The position numbers and the translations under genes are program-made. The notes beneath the pieces were generated by a model. That model did not search any database and had not been told where the DNA came from. It saw only the letters and a list, made by a program, of their open reading frames with translations. 64,000 bases of DNA from CAZSDU01 sp963662525 (GTDB lineage Bacteria; Bacteroidota; Bacteroidia; Bacteroidales; FEN-979), in NCBI GenBank assembly GCA_963662525.1, contig OY759717.1, positions 2,914,001-2,978,000 on the forward strand, read 5' to 3'. The first letter of the stretch is position 1, and every line of letters begins with the position of its first letter. Below, piece after piece: positions 50,508 to 59,433 of the stretch.

Positions 50508-50534
50508 AAAGTGTAAAGTGAAAAGTGTAAAATG
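50507..50534 (+). repeat. Heptamer tandem repeat between the permease gene and tpiA
   Basis: Four units: AAAAGTG, TAAAGTG, AAAAGTG, TAAAATG. It starts on the last base of the permease stop codon and ends 19 nt before the tpiA ATG. Units alternate A/T in the first position, like the T/G alternation of the GGAAT tracts. Confidence 0.85.
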
Positions 50535-50553
50535 ATTAATTAATAAGAAAAAT

Positions 50554-51312
50554 ATGAGAAAACAGATAGTTGCCGGTAACTGGAAAATGAATAAGACCTT
50601 TACGGAGGCGGAGGAATTGATCACGCTTATTGCCGATGCCCTGGATGAAACAGAACTGATCAACACTGAGGTGGTAATCTGTCCTCCTTCACCTTATCTT
50701 GAACTGGCAACTGATATTGCCCAGGATTCTGATTTCAAGGTGGGCGCACAGAATGTTTACCCAAGTGAGTCGGGGGCCTTCACCGGTGAAATCAGTCCGG
50801 TCATGCTGAAAGCCCTGGAGGTGGATTATTGCATTATCGGACATTCAGAACGCAGGAAATATTTCAATGAGAGTCATGCTTTTCTTGCTGAAAAGGTAGA
50901 TGCTTTGTTAAAGCAGCAGATCATTCCAATCTTTTGTTGTGGAGAATTACTCCCGGAGCGGGAAGCAGGATTTCATTTCGAGATCGTCAGGAAGCAATTG
51001 ATGGAATCTCTTTTTCACCTTGACGAGCATGCTATTAAAAACCTTGTTATTGCTTACGAACCTGTTTGGGCCATTGGTACCGGAGTGAATGCAACTCCAG
51101 GGCAGGCGCAGGAAATGCATGCATTTATCAGGAATTTGATCCGGGAAAGATACGGAAGAGAACTGGCTGAAAACATCTCCCTCCTCTATGGAGGAAGCTG
51201 TAATGCCCAGAATGCCCGCGAGCTATTCAGTCAGACTGATGTTGATGGAGGTTTGATCGGAGGAGCTTCCCTGAAAGCGGAGGAGTTTATGCAAATCGTC
51301 TGCTCGTTTTGA
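50554..51312 (+). CDS. tpiA: Triose-phosphate isomerase
   Basis: A 252-residue glycolytic isomerase of normal length. The substrate Lys is in GNWKMNKT (Lys11), the electrophile His in CIIGHSERRKYF and the catalytic Glu in IAYEPVWAIGTG; the phosphate loop LYGGSCNAQN is intact. It converts dihydroxyacetone phosphate and glyceraldehyde 3-phosphate. prmA follows after one base. Confidence 0.97.
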   Translation: MRKQIVAGNWKMNKTFTEAEELITLIADALDETELINTEVVICPPSPYLELATDIAQDSDFKVGAQNVYPSESGAFTGEISPVMLKALEVDYCIIGHSERRKYFNESHAFLAEKVDALLKQQIIPIFCCGELLPEREAGFHFEIVRKQLMESLFHLDEHAIKNLVIAYEPVWAIGTGVNATPGQAQEMHAFIRNLIRERYGRELAENISLLYGGSCNAQNARELFSQTDVDGGLIGGASLKAEEFMQIVCSF

Positions 51313-51313
51313 T

Positions 51314-52141
51314 ATGGATTACCAGGCATTAATCATTGATATGAAAAGCGGGGAAACCCGCGATATCCTGATGGCTGAATTGTCGGAATTGGGATTCGAC
51401 AGTTTTACGGAAGATGAGCTGGTACTTCAGGCATTTATTCCCTTTCCTGATTTTCATGAAGATGATGTGAATTCCTGTCTTGAAAAATGGAAACGGAAAT
51501 CCGGATTCGGGTTTCGCCTAGAAAGGATCAGGGAGCAAAACTGGAATGCCATCTGGGAAAGTGAATATGAACCTGTAATTGTTGCAGGAAAATGCATGAT
51601 CCGGGCGCCTTTTCATCAACCGCTTCTGGGAATAGCATATGACCTTGTGATAGAACCCAGGATGTCGTTCGGAACTGCTCATCATGAAACTACATTCCTT
51701 ATGCTGGATGCTCTCATGAATGAGAACCTGAATGGGAAGCGCATACTTGATCAGGGTTGTGGAACCGCCGTGCTTGCTATACTTTCCTGGAAAATGGGGG
51801 CCTTGGCTGTGGATGCCATTGATCCTGATCAATGGGCTTATGATAACGCCCTGGATAATGTGATGAAAAATAATGCAGATGGAATCCGCGTTATTCAGGG
51901 AGATGCGAAAAGCATCCCGGCAACTGATTATAATTTCATCCTGGCTAATATCAACAGGAACATTTTATTGCAGGATATGGAAATTTATGCCTCTTGCCTG
52001 GCACGGGAAGGGGTGCTTTTCTTAAGTGGTTTTTATGATAAGGATTTGCCCGCTATCCGGGAACAAGCTCAGAAATATGGTCTTCGTTTTCATCAGTCAT
52101 CATCAAAGAATCACTGGATTTGTGTGAAATTTTTAAAATAA
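51314..52141 (+). CDS. prmA: Ribosomal protein L11 methyltransferase
   Basis: A 275-residue SAM-dependent enzyme that trimethylates ribosomal protein L11. The N-terminal substrate domain (about 1-80) is followed by RMSFGTAHHETTFLML and the SAM loop ILDQGCGTAVLAILSWKMGA. This is a slight variant, since most PrmA proteins have GCGTG or GSGSG. The catalytic region has FILANINRNIL in place of the usual N-[IL]-L. Its TAA stop shares a base with the ATG of the next gene (TAATG), so the 1498-residue protein is translationally coupled. Confidence 0.92.
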   Translation: MDYQALIIDMKSGETRDILMAELSELGFDSFTEDELVLQAFIPFPDFHEDDVNSCLEKWKRKSGFGFRLERIREQNWNAIWESEYEPVIVAGKCMIRAPFHQPLLGIAYDLVIEPRMSFGTAHHETTFLMLDALMNENLNGKRILDQGCGTAVLAILSWKMGALAVDAIDPDQWAYDNALDNVMKNNADGIRVIQGDAKSIPATDYNFILANINRNILLQDMEIYASCLAREGVLFLSGFYDKDLPAIREQAQKYGLRFHQSSSKNHWICVKFLK

Positions 52142-55100
52142 TGAAAAGAATCAGAATTTCACTGTGGTTGATATTCCTGGGTGGGCTTTTCTGTTTAACA
52201 ACACATACAGCCCGGGGACAGAAATCAGTCCGTATTACCGGTGATTCTACAAAGTTCATCGGGGAATTGAATACCATTTTTTTTAACCTGAGTGACAATG
52301 AGAAAAAACTGATTGCTCCCATTATGGAGGCTTTCGTTATGAAATGGAATGCTGAGCAGTTTCTGCCGTATCAGAAAAAGGCTATTTATTTTCTTTGCAA
52401 TGAAATGCTGAAAAAAAGAATCCGTGCTTATCCTGATTTCTTTCATTATATCAATACCCTGAATATTTTTATCGACTCACACCAACCGGAAGCCTATTTC
52501 ATTCCCTGGTCAGAGGCATTAGTAAAACTTATTGCTGAAAAAAACAGCCGTGCTTTTCTTGGATTTCTTGAATCAACCATGGCTCTTTTTGATGAAAATC
52601 TTGTCTATAAATCTTCTTCCACACGTTGGAAGGTGAAATCTTCTCAATTCAGGATAGGTTTTGATTCTGTCCCTTTCATTGAATTTCCGAAAACCGACTT
52701 GGTTTGCTATGCCAATGATGACAGCCTTAATATCTATGATACCAAAGGCCGATATCATCCGCTTACAACCTCTTGGATGGGAGAAGGAGGGAAAGCCGAT
52801 TGGAGAAGGGCAGGTCTGGATCCTTTGAAAGTTTATGCTACTTTCAGGGAATATGAGATACAAATGCGTTTCTCCAAATTCACTGCTGATTCTGTTGGGT
52901 TTTTTCATAAAAAGTATTTTTCCTCACCTCTTCTTGGTATATATACCGATAAAGTCCTGGCCGATGTAACCGAAGAAAAAGCATCTTATCCTCGTTTTGC
53001 CTCCTATGATAAATTGATCGGAATTCAGAATATTTTTCAACAAATTGATTACCTGGGCGGGTTTGCCGTTGAGGGTTCCCGGGTGATTGGCGCTGGCGAT
53101 AAAGTAAGGGATGCATACTTATTTATTAAAAAAGATGGAAAACTTTTTGTCACCGCCAAGGCGAATACATTCATCATCCGGCCCGACAGGATAAACTCTT
53201 CAAAAGCATCCATCACTATTTATTACGAAAACGACTCCATTTACCATCCTGGTCTGCAAATGAAATACCTGGATGAAACCAAGGAACTTTCCTTTTCCAA
53301 AGATGAACGCATGGCTACCATATGTCCTTGGTTTGACTCCTATCATAAGATCGAAATTTATTGTGAAGCACTCTACTGGAAGCTGGGAGATCCGCGCATC
53401 AGTTTTGAAATGATGAAAGGGCCGAGCAAGAATAGTAAAGCAGTATTTGAATCCAGCAGCTTCTATTCCCTTCACCGGTACGAAAAACTGCAGGGAATAG
53501 ATGAAATAAACCCCTTGAATCTCATCAAACGCTATGCTGAAAAAATTAAATCCAGAGAATTTACGCTCGCGGAGCTTACAGATTTTATGAATAAACCCCG
53601 GGAACAAGTGGAATCTCAATTGCTTTCTCTGGCGAACCGCGGGTTTCTGGTGTACGATTATGATGATAAGATTGCCCGGATCAAGGATAAGCTGTTTGAT
53701 TATGTCAATGCGAAAAACGGGAAAGCGGATTATGATGTGATCTATTTCAACTCAGATGTTACCGGAACCGCCAATGGAGTACTTGGTCTCGACAGTTTTG
53801 ATTTAAGGATTCAGGGTGTCCCCAGCATAACGATAAGCGATTCACAGCAAGTGCATATCTATCCTAAAAACCAGACTATCATTCTCAGAAAAGACAGGGA
53901 TTTTAAGTTCAGTGGCAAGATAGAAGCTGGTTTATTTGACCTGTATACCCGCGATTGCTCCTTCCAATATGATAAATTTAAAATAGATCTTCCGAATGTA
54001 GATTCTCTTGTTTTTTATGTAAAAAGCAAAACCTGGGATCCGAAAACCGGAACTTACCCCCTGGTTAAGGTCAGGACTGCCATTACCGGTCTGAGCGGTG
54101 ACCTGCTGATCGATGATCCTAAGAATAAATCAGGATTGAAATCCCCCCCCGAATACCCCATTTTCAATAACCGGAACAATGCCTATGTTTTCTGGGATAA
54201 AGGATATATTCAGAAAGGAGTTTATCGAAAGGAAAAGTTCTTTTTTGAAGTTTATCCTTTTACCATTCACAGCCTTGATGTTGTTTCCACCGATAGTCTG
54301 AGATTTAACGGTTTCCTCAGTTCTGCAGGTATTTTTCCGAAAATCGAAGAACCGTTAAAGGTAAGACCAGACTACTCCCTGGGCCTGGAAAAAACAACCG
54401 ATACCCTGGGGTTAATGGCCTATGGAGATAAAGGTATTTTTATTTCAAGAGTTGACCTGAGCGACAGGGGATTACGCGGGGACGGGATTTTAAAATACTT
54501 GAATTCAACAACCCTTTCCAATGATTTTCTTTTCCTTCCTGATTCTATGAAGACCATGGCCCGCTGCTTTGATACCAGGGAAGAAACAGGAGCCGTGGAG
54601 TATCCCCTGGTCCATGGCGATTCTGTCCGTCAGTTCTGGCTGCCATACAAGGATTCTCTGATCATCTCAAGCATAAAGAAGGAAATGGAAATGTATAATG
54701 TGCAATCGACCTTCGCTGGAAATTTATCGCTTACTCCCCGGGAGTTGACCGGGGATGGTACAGTGAAAATTAAAGATGCGGAAATGGATTCCAGGCAATT
54801 CAGATTTAAAAGCCGGACTTTCGATGCTCTGATTGCCAACTTCCGCATTAAAGCTTATAATCTTGAGGATCTGACGATTTCTACCAGGAATTATCAGACC
54901 CATTTCGATTTCGATAAGAGAAGGGGAGAATTCCGTTCCAATATCGGCATTTCAAAGATGGAATTTCCGTTCAATAAGTATATCTGTTCGATGGACCGTT
55001 TCGACTGGCTCATCGACAATGAAGAGATTCAGCTGACTAATGAACAAAGTAAAAGGAGTGTGGCAGATTCCTTGAGCCTCAGGCAATTAATTGATGTAGG

Positions 55101-56637
55101 ATACACGGGTTCTGAATTTATATCCGTCCACCCGCTCCAGGATTCCCTTCGTTTTTTTGCTGCAAAAGCAAGGTATAACCTGCGTACCAATGTAATAAAG
55201 GCTGAGGAAGTCAGGATTATAAAAGTAGCAGATGCAGCCATTTATCCGGATTCGGGCAAGGTGCTGATCCTGAAAGATGCCCAGATGCAGACCCTGCGAA
55301 GGGCAATTGTCATCGCTAATGTTCAGTCCCGCTTTCATCAGTTTTATAATGCTGACATTTCCGTTGGATCGAGGAGAAAATATACCGGTCGAGGTGATTA
55401 TGACTATGTGGAGCGCTCAGGGGAAAGGAACAAAGTATACTTTCATAAAATCTATGTGGATACTTCAGGACAGACTGTTGCCACGGGAGTGGTACCGGAT
55501 ACGGCAAACTTTATATTGAGCCCCGAGTTCGCTTTCACCGGTGATGTTTTGCTGCATGCCGGGAACAAGAACCTGAACTTCGAAGGTGGATTCCGTCCGG
55601 TAACTGATTGTATTAAAGGGAAGTCGGCCTGGGTGAAATTCAGCAGTCCGGTCGATCCTCAGCATGTTCAGATCCCGTTATTGATGCCATTGAAAAGCAT
55701 CACCGGGGATGGGCTTGACCTTTCCATGGTTTTTTCCAATACCGAAGGGCGGATTTATCCTGCTTTTTTCATACATAAGAATAGTTTCAGTGATTCTGTC
55801 ATGTCAGCCGGCAATGGTTCCATTGAATACTATCCTACTACCACTGAATTTCGCATTGCCCGTCCCGAAAAACTTGCTAATCCTGCCGAAGCAGGGGACT
55901 ACATGGCCCTGAATACAACCACCTGTATGATGAGAAGTGAAGGTAGGATTAACCTTGGTATGAACCCCAAAGCAGTAAAAATGGAAACTTATGGCATGAT
56001 GGATTATTTTATTATTCCTGATTCCACTCGCATCCATATATGCATTGCATTAAACTTCCCTTTCTCGGAAAATGCACTTCAGAAATTCACAGGTCAGCTC
56101 GAATCGATTAACCTCAGTGGTTTATCAGTTGGGAGGACACCCTATGCAACAGCCATGGAGAATCTCCTGGAGAAAAAGGTAAATGACCAGTTGAAGACTG
56201 AAATGGATCTGATCGGAAAGTTTAAAAAATTTCCGGAACAACTGATCCGTACCTTATTCCTAGCAGATGTCTGGCTGCATTATGATACCCTGACCAAATC
56301 CTATGTTTCATACGGACCCATAGGGATTGCCAACATCAATAAGAACCAGGTTAACCGGTATGTCAATGGCCTGATTGAGCTTTCCAAAAAACGCAATGGT
56401 GATGAATTTACTTTTTATTTTGAACTCACCAAAGAGGATTGGTATTTCTTCAATCTCCGCAATAATATCCTACAGGCGATTTCTTCCAACCTGGAATTTA
56501 ACGATCTCATTACTGATGCTCAGAAATCAAAAGCAGAGCAGAACAGGGTGGATAAAGAGGCCAAGGGTTTCCGTTATACTATTTCAACGGATCGCAAAAA
56601 AAGAGATTTTTTACGAAAATTTGAAAAACCTGAATGA
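52141..56637 (+). CDS. Very large exported protein of unknown function
   Basis: A 1498-residue protein from ATG 52141; a longer frame at 52120 starts inside prmA and is rejected. A signal peptide (about 1-26: ISLWLIFLGGLFCLTTHTARGQ) is followed by a helical domain (about 40-130). Next come long beta-rich regions with repeated short strands (GDDKV-type, SITISDSQQVHIYPKNQ, LRKDRDFKFSGKIEAGLF). Residues about 457-525 (TLAELTDFMNKPREQVESQL ... GFLVYDYDDKIARI) read like a winged helix. The strand regions recall LptA/OstA-like or AsmA-like envelope proteins, but this is only a visual comparison. Its TGA overlaps the plsY ATG (ATGA). I recognise no family for the whole chain. Confidence 0.72.
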   Translation: MKRIRISLWLIFLGGLFCLTTHTARGQKSVRITGDSTKFIGELNTIFFNLSDNEKKLIAPIMEAFVMKWNAEQFLPYQKKAIYFLCNEMLKKRIRAYPDFFHYINTLNIFIDSHQPEAYFIPWSEALVKLIAEKNSRAFLGFLESTMALFDENLVYKSSSTRWKVKSSQFRIGFDSVPFIEFPKTDLVCYANDDSLNIYDTKGRYHPLTTSWMGEGGKADWRRAGLDPLKVYATFREYEIQMRFSKFTADSVGFFHKKYFSSPLLGIYTDKVLADVTEEKASYPRFASYDKLIGIQNIFQQIDYLGGFAVEGSRVIGAGDKVRDAYLFIKKDGKLFVTAKANTFIIRPDRINSSKASITIYYENDSIYHPGLQMKYLDETKELSFSKDERMATICPWFDSYHKIEIYCEALYWKLGDPRISFEMMKGPSKNSKAVFESSSFYSLHRYEKLQGIDEINPLNLIKRYAEKIKSREFTLAELTDFMNKPREQVESQLLSLANRGFLVYDYDDKIARIKDKLFDYVNAKNGKADYDVIYFNSDVTGTANGVLGLDSFDLRIQGVPSITISDSQQVHIYPKNQTIILRKDRDFKFSGKIEAGLFDLYTRDCSFQYDKFKIDLPNVDSLVFYVKSKTWDPKTGTYPLVKVRTAITGLSGDLLIDDPKNKSGLKSPPEYPIFNNRNNAYVFWDKGYIQKGVYRKEKFFFEVYPFTIHSLDVVSTDSLRFNGFLSSAGIFPKIEEPLKVRPDYSLGLEKTTDTLGLMAYGDKGIFISRVDLSDRGLRGDGILKYLNSTTLSNDFLFLPDSMKTMARCFDTREETGAVEYPLVHGDSVRQFWLPYKDSLIISSIKKEMEMYNVQSTFAGNLSLTPRELTGDGTVKIKDAEMDSRQFRFKSRTFDALIANFRIKAYNLEDLTISTRNYQTHFDFDKRRGEFRSNIGISKMEFPFNKYICSMDRFDWLIDNEEIQLTNEQSKRSVADSLSLRQLIDVGYTGSEFISVHPLQDSLRFFAAKARYNLRTNVIKAEEVRIIKVADAAIYPDSGKVLILKDAQMQTLRRAIVIANVQSRFHQFYNADISVGSRRKYTGRGDYDYVERSGERNKVYFHKIYVDTSGQTVATGVVPDTANFILSPEFAFTGDVLLHAGNKNLNFEGGFRPVTDCIKGKSAWVKFSSPVDPQHVQIPLLMPLKSITGDGLDLSMVFSNTEGRIYPAFFIHKNSFSDSVMSAGNGSIEYYPTTTEFRIARPEKLANPAEAGDYMALNTTTCMMRSEGRINLGMNPKAVKMETYGMMDYFIIPDSTRIHICIALNFPFSENALQKFTGQLESINLSGLSVGRTPYATAMENLLEKKVNDQLKTEMDLIGKFKKFPEQLIRTLFLADVWLHYDTLTKSYVSYGPIGIANINKNQVNRYVNGLIELSKKRNGDEFTFYFELTKEDWYFFNLRNNILQAISSNLEFNDLITDAQKSKAEQNRVDKEAKGFRYTISTDRKKRDFLRKFEKPE

Positions 56638-57281
56638 TGACAGCGATTTATATCTGTCTGGCCGTATTACTGGCCTACCTTATCGGTTCAATTCCGTCCG
56701 CCATCTGGATCGGGAAAATCTTTCATGGCATTGATATCAGGGAGCATGGAAGCGGAAATGCCGGAGCCACAAATGTGATCAGGGTTTTAGGATATAAAGC
56801 CGGGATTCCGGTTTTACTTTTTGACGTATTTAAAGGATGGGCCGCAGTTCAGCTTTCTTTTCTTTTTCCCTCGGGATTGGTCAATCCGGAAACCCTGGTT
56901 TATATCAGGATAAGCTTGTCCCTGGCTGCAGTCCTGGGACATATTTTCCCGGTATATGCCGGATTTCGGGGAGGGAAAGGTGTCGGAACCATTGCGGGCG
57001 CTGCTATTGCCTTATATCCTCTAGCTTTACTTGTTGTTCTCGGTGTTTTTATTCTGGTTCTTGCCATCAGCCGTTATGTTTCTCTTTCTTCGATTCTTGC
57101 GGGTCTGTCATTCCCGCTTGCCGTGATTTTTCTCACCTCCCAACGCAATCCGGGAATGATCGGTCTGTCATTGGTGGTTGCGATCTTCATCCCCTTGACA
57201 CATAGAAAGAATATTAAACGCCTGATTCAGGGTAAAGAGAATAAATTTGATTTCCGGAAAAAGAAAAAAGATAATGCTTAA
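56634..57281 (+). CDS. plsY: Glycerol-3-phosphate acyltransferase PlsY
   Basis: A 215-residue integral membrane enzyme using acyl-phosphate to acylate glycerol 3-phosphate, the first step of phospholipid synthesis. The conserved motifs are GSIPSAIWIG, REHGSGNAGATNVIRVLG, GHIFPVYAGFRGGKGVGT and the C-terminal LTHRKNIKRL. Five membrane helices are evident. The ATGA overlap with the large exported protein suggests coupled translation, and the phospholipid function fits an envelope role for that gene. An in-frame ATG also follows at 56637. Confidence 0.95.
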   Translation: MMTAIYICLAVLLAYLIGSIPSAIWIGKIFHGIDIREHGSGNAGATNVIRVLGYKAGIPVLLFDVFKGWAAVQLSFLFPSGLVNPETLVYIRISLSLAAVLGHIFPVYAGFRGGKGVGTIAGAAIALYPLALLVVLGVFILVLAISRYVSLSSILAGLSFPLAVIFLTSQRNPGMIGLSLVVAIFIPLTHRKNIKRLIQGKENKFDFRKKKKDNA

Positions 57282-57303
57282 ATTAAAACGATTTTAAATA
57301 ATA

Positions 57304-57334
57304 TTGTCAAAACAGATTTTATATTGTATATTTG
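57304..57334 (+). promoter_or_regulatory. Bacteroidota-type promoter of dnaN
   Basis: TTG (57304-57306), a 20-nt spacer and TATATTTG (57327-57334) match the -33/-7 arrangement. The dnaN ATG at 57363 follows 28 nt after the -7 box. One of the two full promoter matches in the window. Confidence 0.6.
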
Positions 57335-57362
57335 AACAAATTTTTTACCAAATAGCACTGCC

Positions 57363-58487
57363 ATGAAATTCATCATCTCTAGCTCATTGTTACTGAAAAA
57401 CCTTCAGTCAATACTGGGTGTTATCAATGCCAACAATACCCTTCCTATCCTGGACGATTTTCTATTCGAACTTAAGGAAGATGCCCTCACTATAACCTCC
57501 TCTGATCTGGAAACCACGATGAGTGTAACGGTGAAACCCGAACGTGCTGAGGAAACAGGATCCATTGCCATTCCAGCGAAAATTCTTGTTGATACCCTGA
57601 AAACTTTTGCGGAAATTCCCGTATCCTTCAGTATTAATCCTACAACTCTGGTGATTGAGATCTCCGCTGGAGAAGGTAAATATAAGCTGTCTGGCCACAA
57701 AAGTGATGAGTACCCCCGCACTCCCTCCCTGGAGGAAACTACAGCCATTCAGCTCGATTCTTCCATGCTTGCCCATGCCGTTAATAAAACACTTTTCGCT
57801 ACGGGTAATGACGAACTCCGCCTGGTTCTTTCTGGTGTTTTCTGCGAACTCTCTCCGGATGATGTTACATTTGTTGCTACCGATGCTCATAAACTTGTCC
57901 GTTATAAAAGAAGTGATATCCAGAGCAAAGATTCTACCTCTTTCATTCTACCGAAAAAGCCCCTTAACCTCCTGAAAAATATCATGTCAGGCCAGGATAT
58001 CCCGGTGAAAATAGAATACAATAAAACCAATGCGTTTTTTTCCTTCAACAATGTTCACCTGATCTGCCGGCTGATCGATGGGAAATATCCCAATTATGAG
58101 GCGGTGATTCCCAAGGAAAATCCGAATAAGTTAACCATCGACAGACATGCTTTGTTAAACACCATTAAACGTGTTTCTATTTTCGCCAATCAATCTACTC
58201 ATCAGATACGGTTTAAAGTATCTGGTCAGGAACTGGTTTTGTCGGCCGAAGATATTGATTTTTCCAATGAAGCCAAGGAGCGCCTTAATTGTTCCTATGA
58301 AGGAGAAGATTTGGAAATTGGATTCAATTCGAAATTCCTCGTAGAGATGTTAAGTAATATCGAAACCGATGAAGTACGGCTGGAAATGTCAGCCTCAAAT
58401 AAAGCAGGAATTCTTACCCCTGTCAATAATGAAAACAAGGCAGAAGACATTCTGATGCTTGTTATGCCGGTTATGCTTAATAAATAA
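57363..58487 (+). CDS. dnaN: DNA polymerase III beta subunit (sliding clamp)
   Basis: A 374-residue clamp with three similar domains of about 120 residues: an N-terminal MKFIISSSLLLKNLQSILGVI, a middle domain with NKTLFATGNDELRLVLSGVFCEL, and a C-terminal domain from about 245 that ends with the canonical hydrophobic tail VMPVML. DnaN encircles DNA and tethers polymerase. Its own promoter separates it from plsY (81-bp gap). No dnaA or recF is nearby, which is usual for Bacteroidota. Confidence 0.96.
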   Translation: MKFIISSSLLLKNLQSILGVINANNTLPILDDFLFELKEDALTITSSDLETTMSVTVKPERAEETGSIAIPAKILVDTLKTFAEIPVSFSINPTTLVIEISAGEGKYKLSGHKSDEYPRTPSLEETTAIQLDSSMLAHAVNKTLFATGNDELRLVLSGVFCELSPDDVTFVATDAHKLVRYKRSDIQSKDSTSFILPKKPLNLLKNIMSGQDIPVKIEYNKTNAFFSFNNVHLICRLIDGKYPNYEAVIPKENPNKLTIDRHALLNTIKRVSIFANQSTHQIRFKVSGQELVLSAEDIDFSNEAKERLNCSYEGEDLEIGFNSKFLVEMLSNIETDEVRLEMSASNKAGILTPVNNENKAEDILMLVMPVMLNK

Positions 58488-58526
58488 TGATCTTTTTTAA
58501 TCAGAGTTATAACCAATATTAAAACC

Positions 58527-59087
58527 ATGAAAACAAGAACATTTCTTTTTTTATCCTTAATAGCAGTCACCTCCTTTTCTTTTTTTTCATCCTGTAATAA
58601 AGTGAAGGAACTGGCTTCATTTGATGTCACCTATAATCTTCCTGATATCAGTTTCAGGTATACTCCGGTCACCCTGAAATCAGGAGAAGTTCTGCTGTAT
58701 TCCGGAAGCTACAGCATTAATCTTGATAGTTTATTAACTGCCCATGGATATTCCAAGGGACTGATTGAAACTACTGAATTTTCATATCTCTCCATTACGA
58801 TCACTCAACCGCCTGAAGCAAATTTTAACTGGCTGCATACAGCTTCTGTCGTTGTTTCACAGAATTCCAGTTTCGACCCTTTTTCAGTGATTGGTACAGT
58901 GACCAATGACACTACAGCCGCTTCGAAAACGATCGTGCTCTCCCTGAATAATGTAAATATCAGGCCATACCTTAATACGGCTCAATTCTATTTCCAGGTT
59001 CTGGCTGAAACAAATGGCCCTGTCCCCTATGAATGGATAGATATGTACATTGATTCACAACTGCAACTAACGATAAATCCAATATAA
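58527..59087 (+). CDS. Small lipoprotein, unknown function
   Basis: A 186-residue protein with a lipoprotein signal (FLFLSLIAVTSFSFFSSC, Cys23), then strand-rich sequence (DVTYNLPDISFRYTPVTLKSG, SYSINLDSLLTAHGYSK, FSYLSITITQPPEANF) that looks like one Ig-like domain of about 150 residues. The end (TAQFYFQVLAETNGPVPYEW) suggests a beta-sandwich. No family recognised. It follows dnaN by 39 bp and shares the two-way terminator with the cold-shock gene. Confidence 0.72.
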   Translation: MKTRTFLFLSLIAVTSFSFFSSCNKVKELASFDVTYNLPDISFRYTPVTLKSGEVLLYSGSYSINLDSLLTAHGYSKGLIETTEFSYLSITITQPPEANFNWLHTASVVVSQNSSFDPFSVIGTVTNDTTAASKTIVLSLNNVNIRPYLNTAQFYFQVLAETNGPVPYEWIDMYIDSQLQLTINPI

Positions 59088-59123
59088 AAAAAGAGCGCAA
59101 CCTAAGGTTGCGCTCTTTTTTTT
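59086..59123. terminator. Two-way intrinsic terminator
   Basis: Stem GAGCGCAACC (59093-59102), loop TAA, complementary arm to 59115, with an A-tract before and a T-tract after. It terminates the lipoprotein gene on the plus strand and the cold-shock gene on the minus strand. Confidence 0.95.
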
Positions 59124-59140
59124 GCATTCAAAAGAAAGAA

Positions 59141-59332
59141 CTAATCTTTTCTTACATTGATTGCTTTTTTCCCTCTTTTGTCTTCAGTGATGTCAAAAGA
59201 GACCTGGTCATTTTCCCTGACCTTATCAACCAGACCGCTTACATGAACAAAAATGTCCTGTTGGCTTTCATCATCCACGATGAATCCAAATCCTTTTCTC
59301 TCATTGAAAAACTTTACTTTACCTGTTGACAT
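59141..59332 (-). CDS. Cold-shock domain protein
   Basis: A 63-residue CspA-type protein: an OB fold with RNP1-like KGFGFI (12-17) and RNP2-like DIFVHV (26-31). It binds single-stranded RNA or DNA and helps translation at low temperature or in general. The C-terminus is short and basic (DKRGKKAINVRKD). The leader, if transcription begins near the TAATTTCG box (59371-59364), is only about 25-30 nt; the long thermosensing leader of E. coli cspA is absent. Confidence 0.93.
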   Translation of the reverse strand: MSTGKVKFFNERKGFGFIVDDESQQDIFVHVSGLVDKVRENDQVSFDITEDKRGKKAINVRKD

Positions 59333-59433
59333 AATAGTACTAATTAATAAATTAAAACTGAGACGAAATTACAATTTTTTTAGCAATAAAAAAAATTGAG
59401 AGTTTTTTTTAACTTTACAAAAAAATCCAAAGC

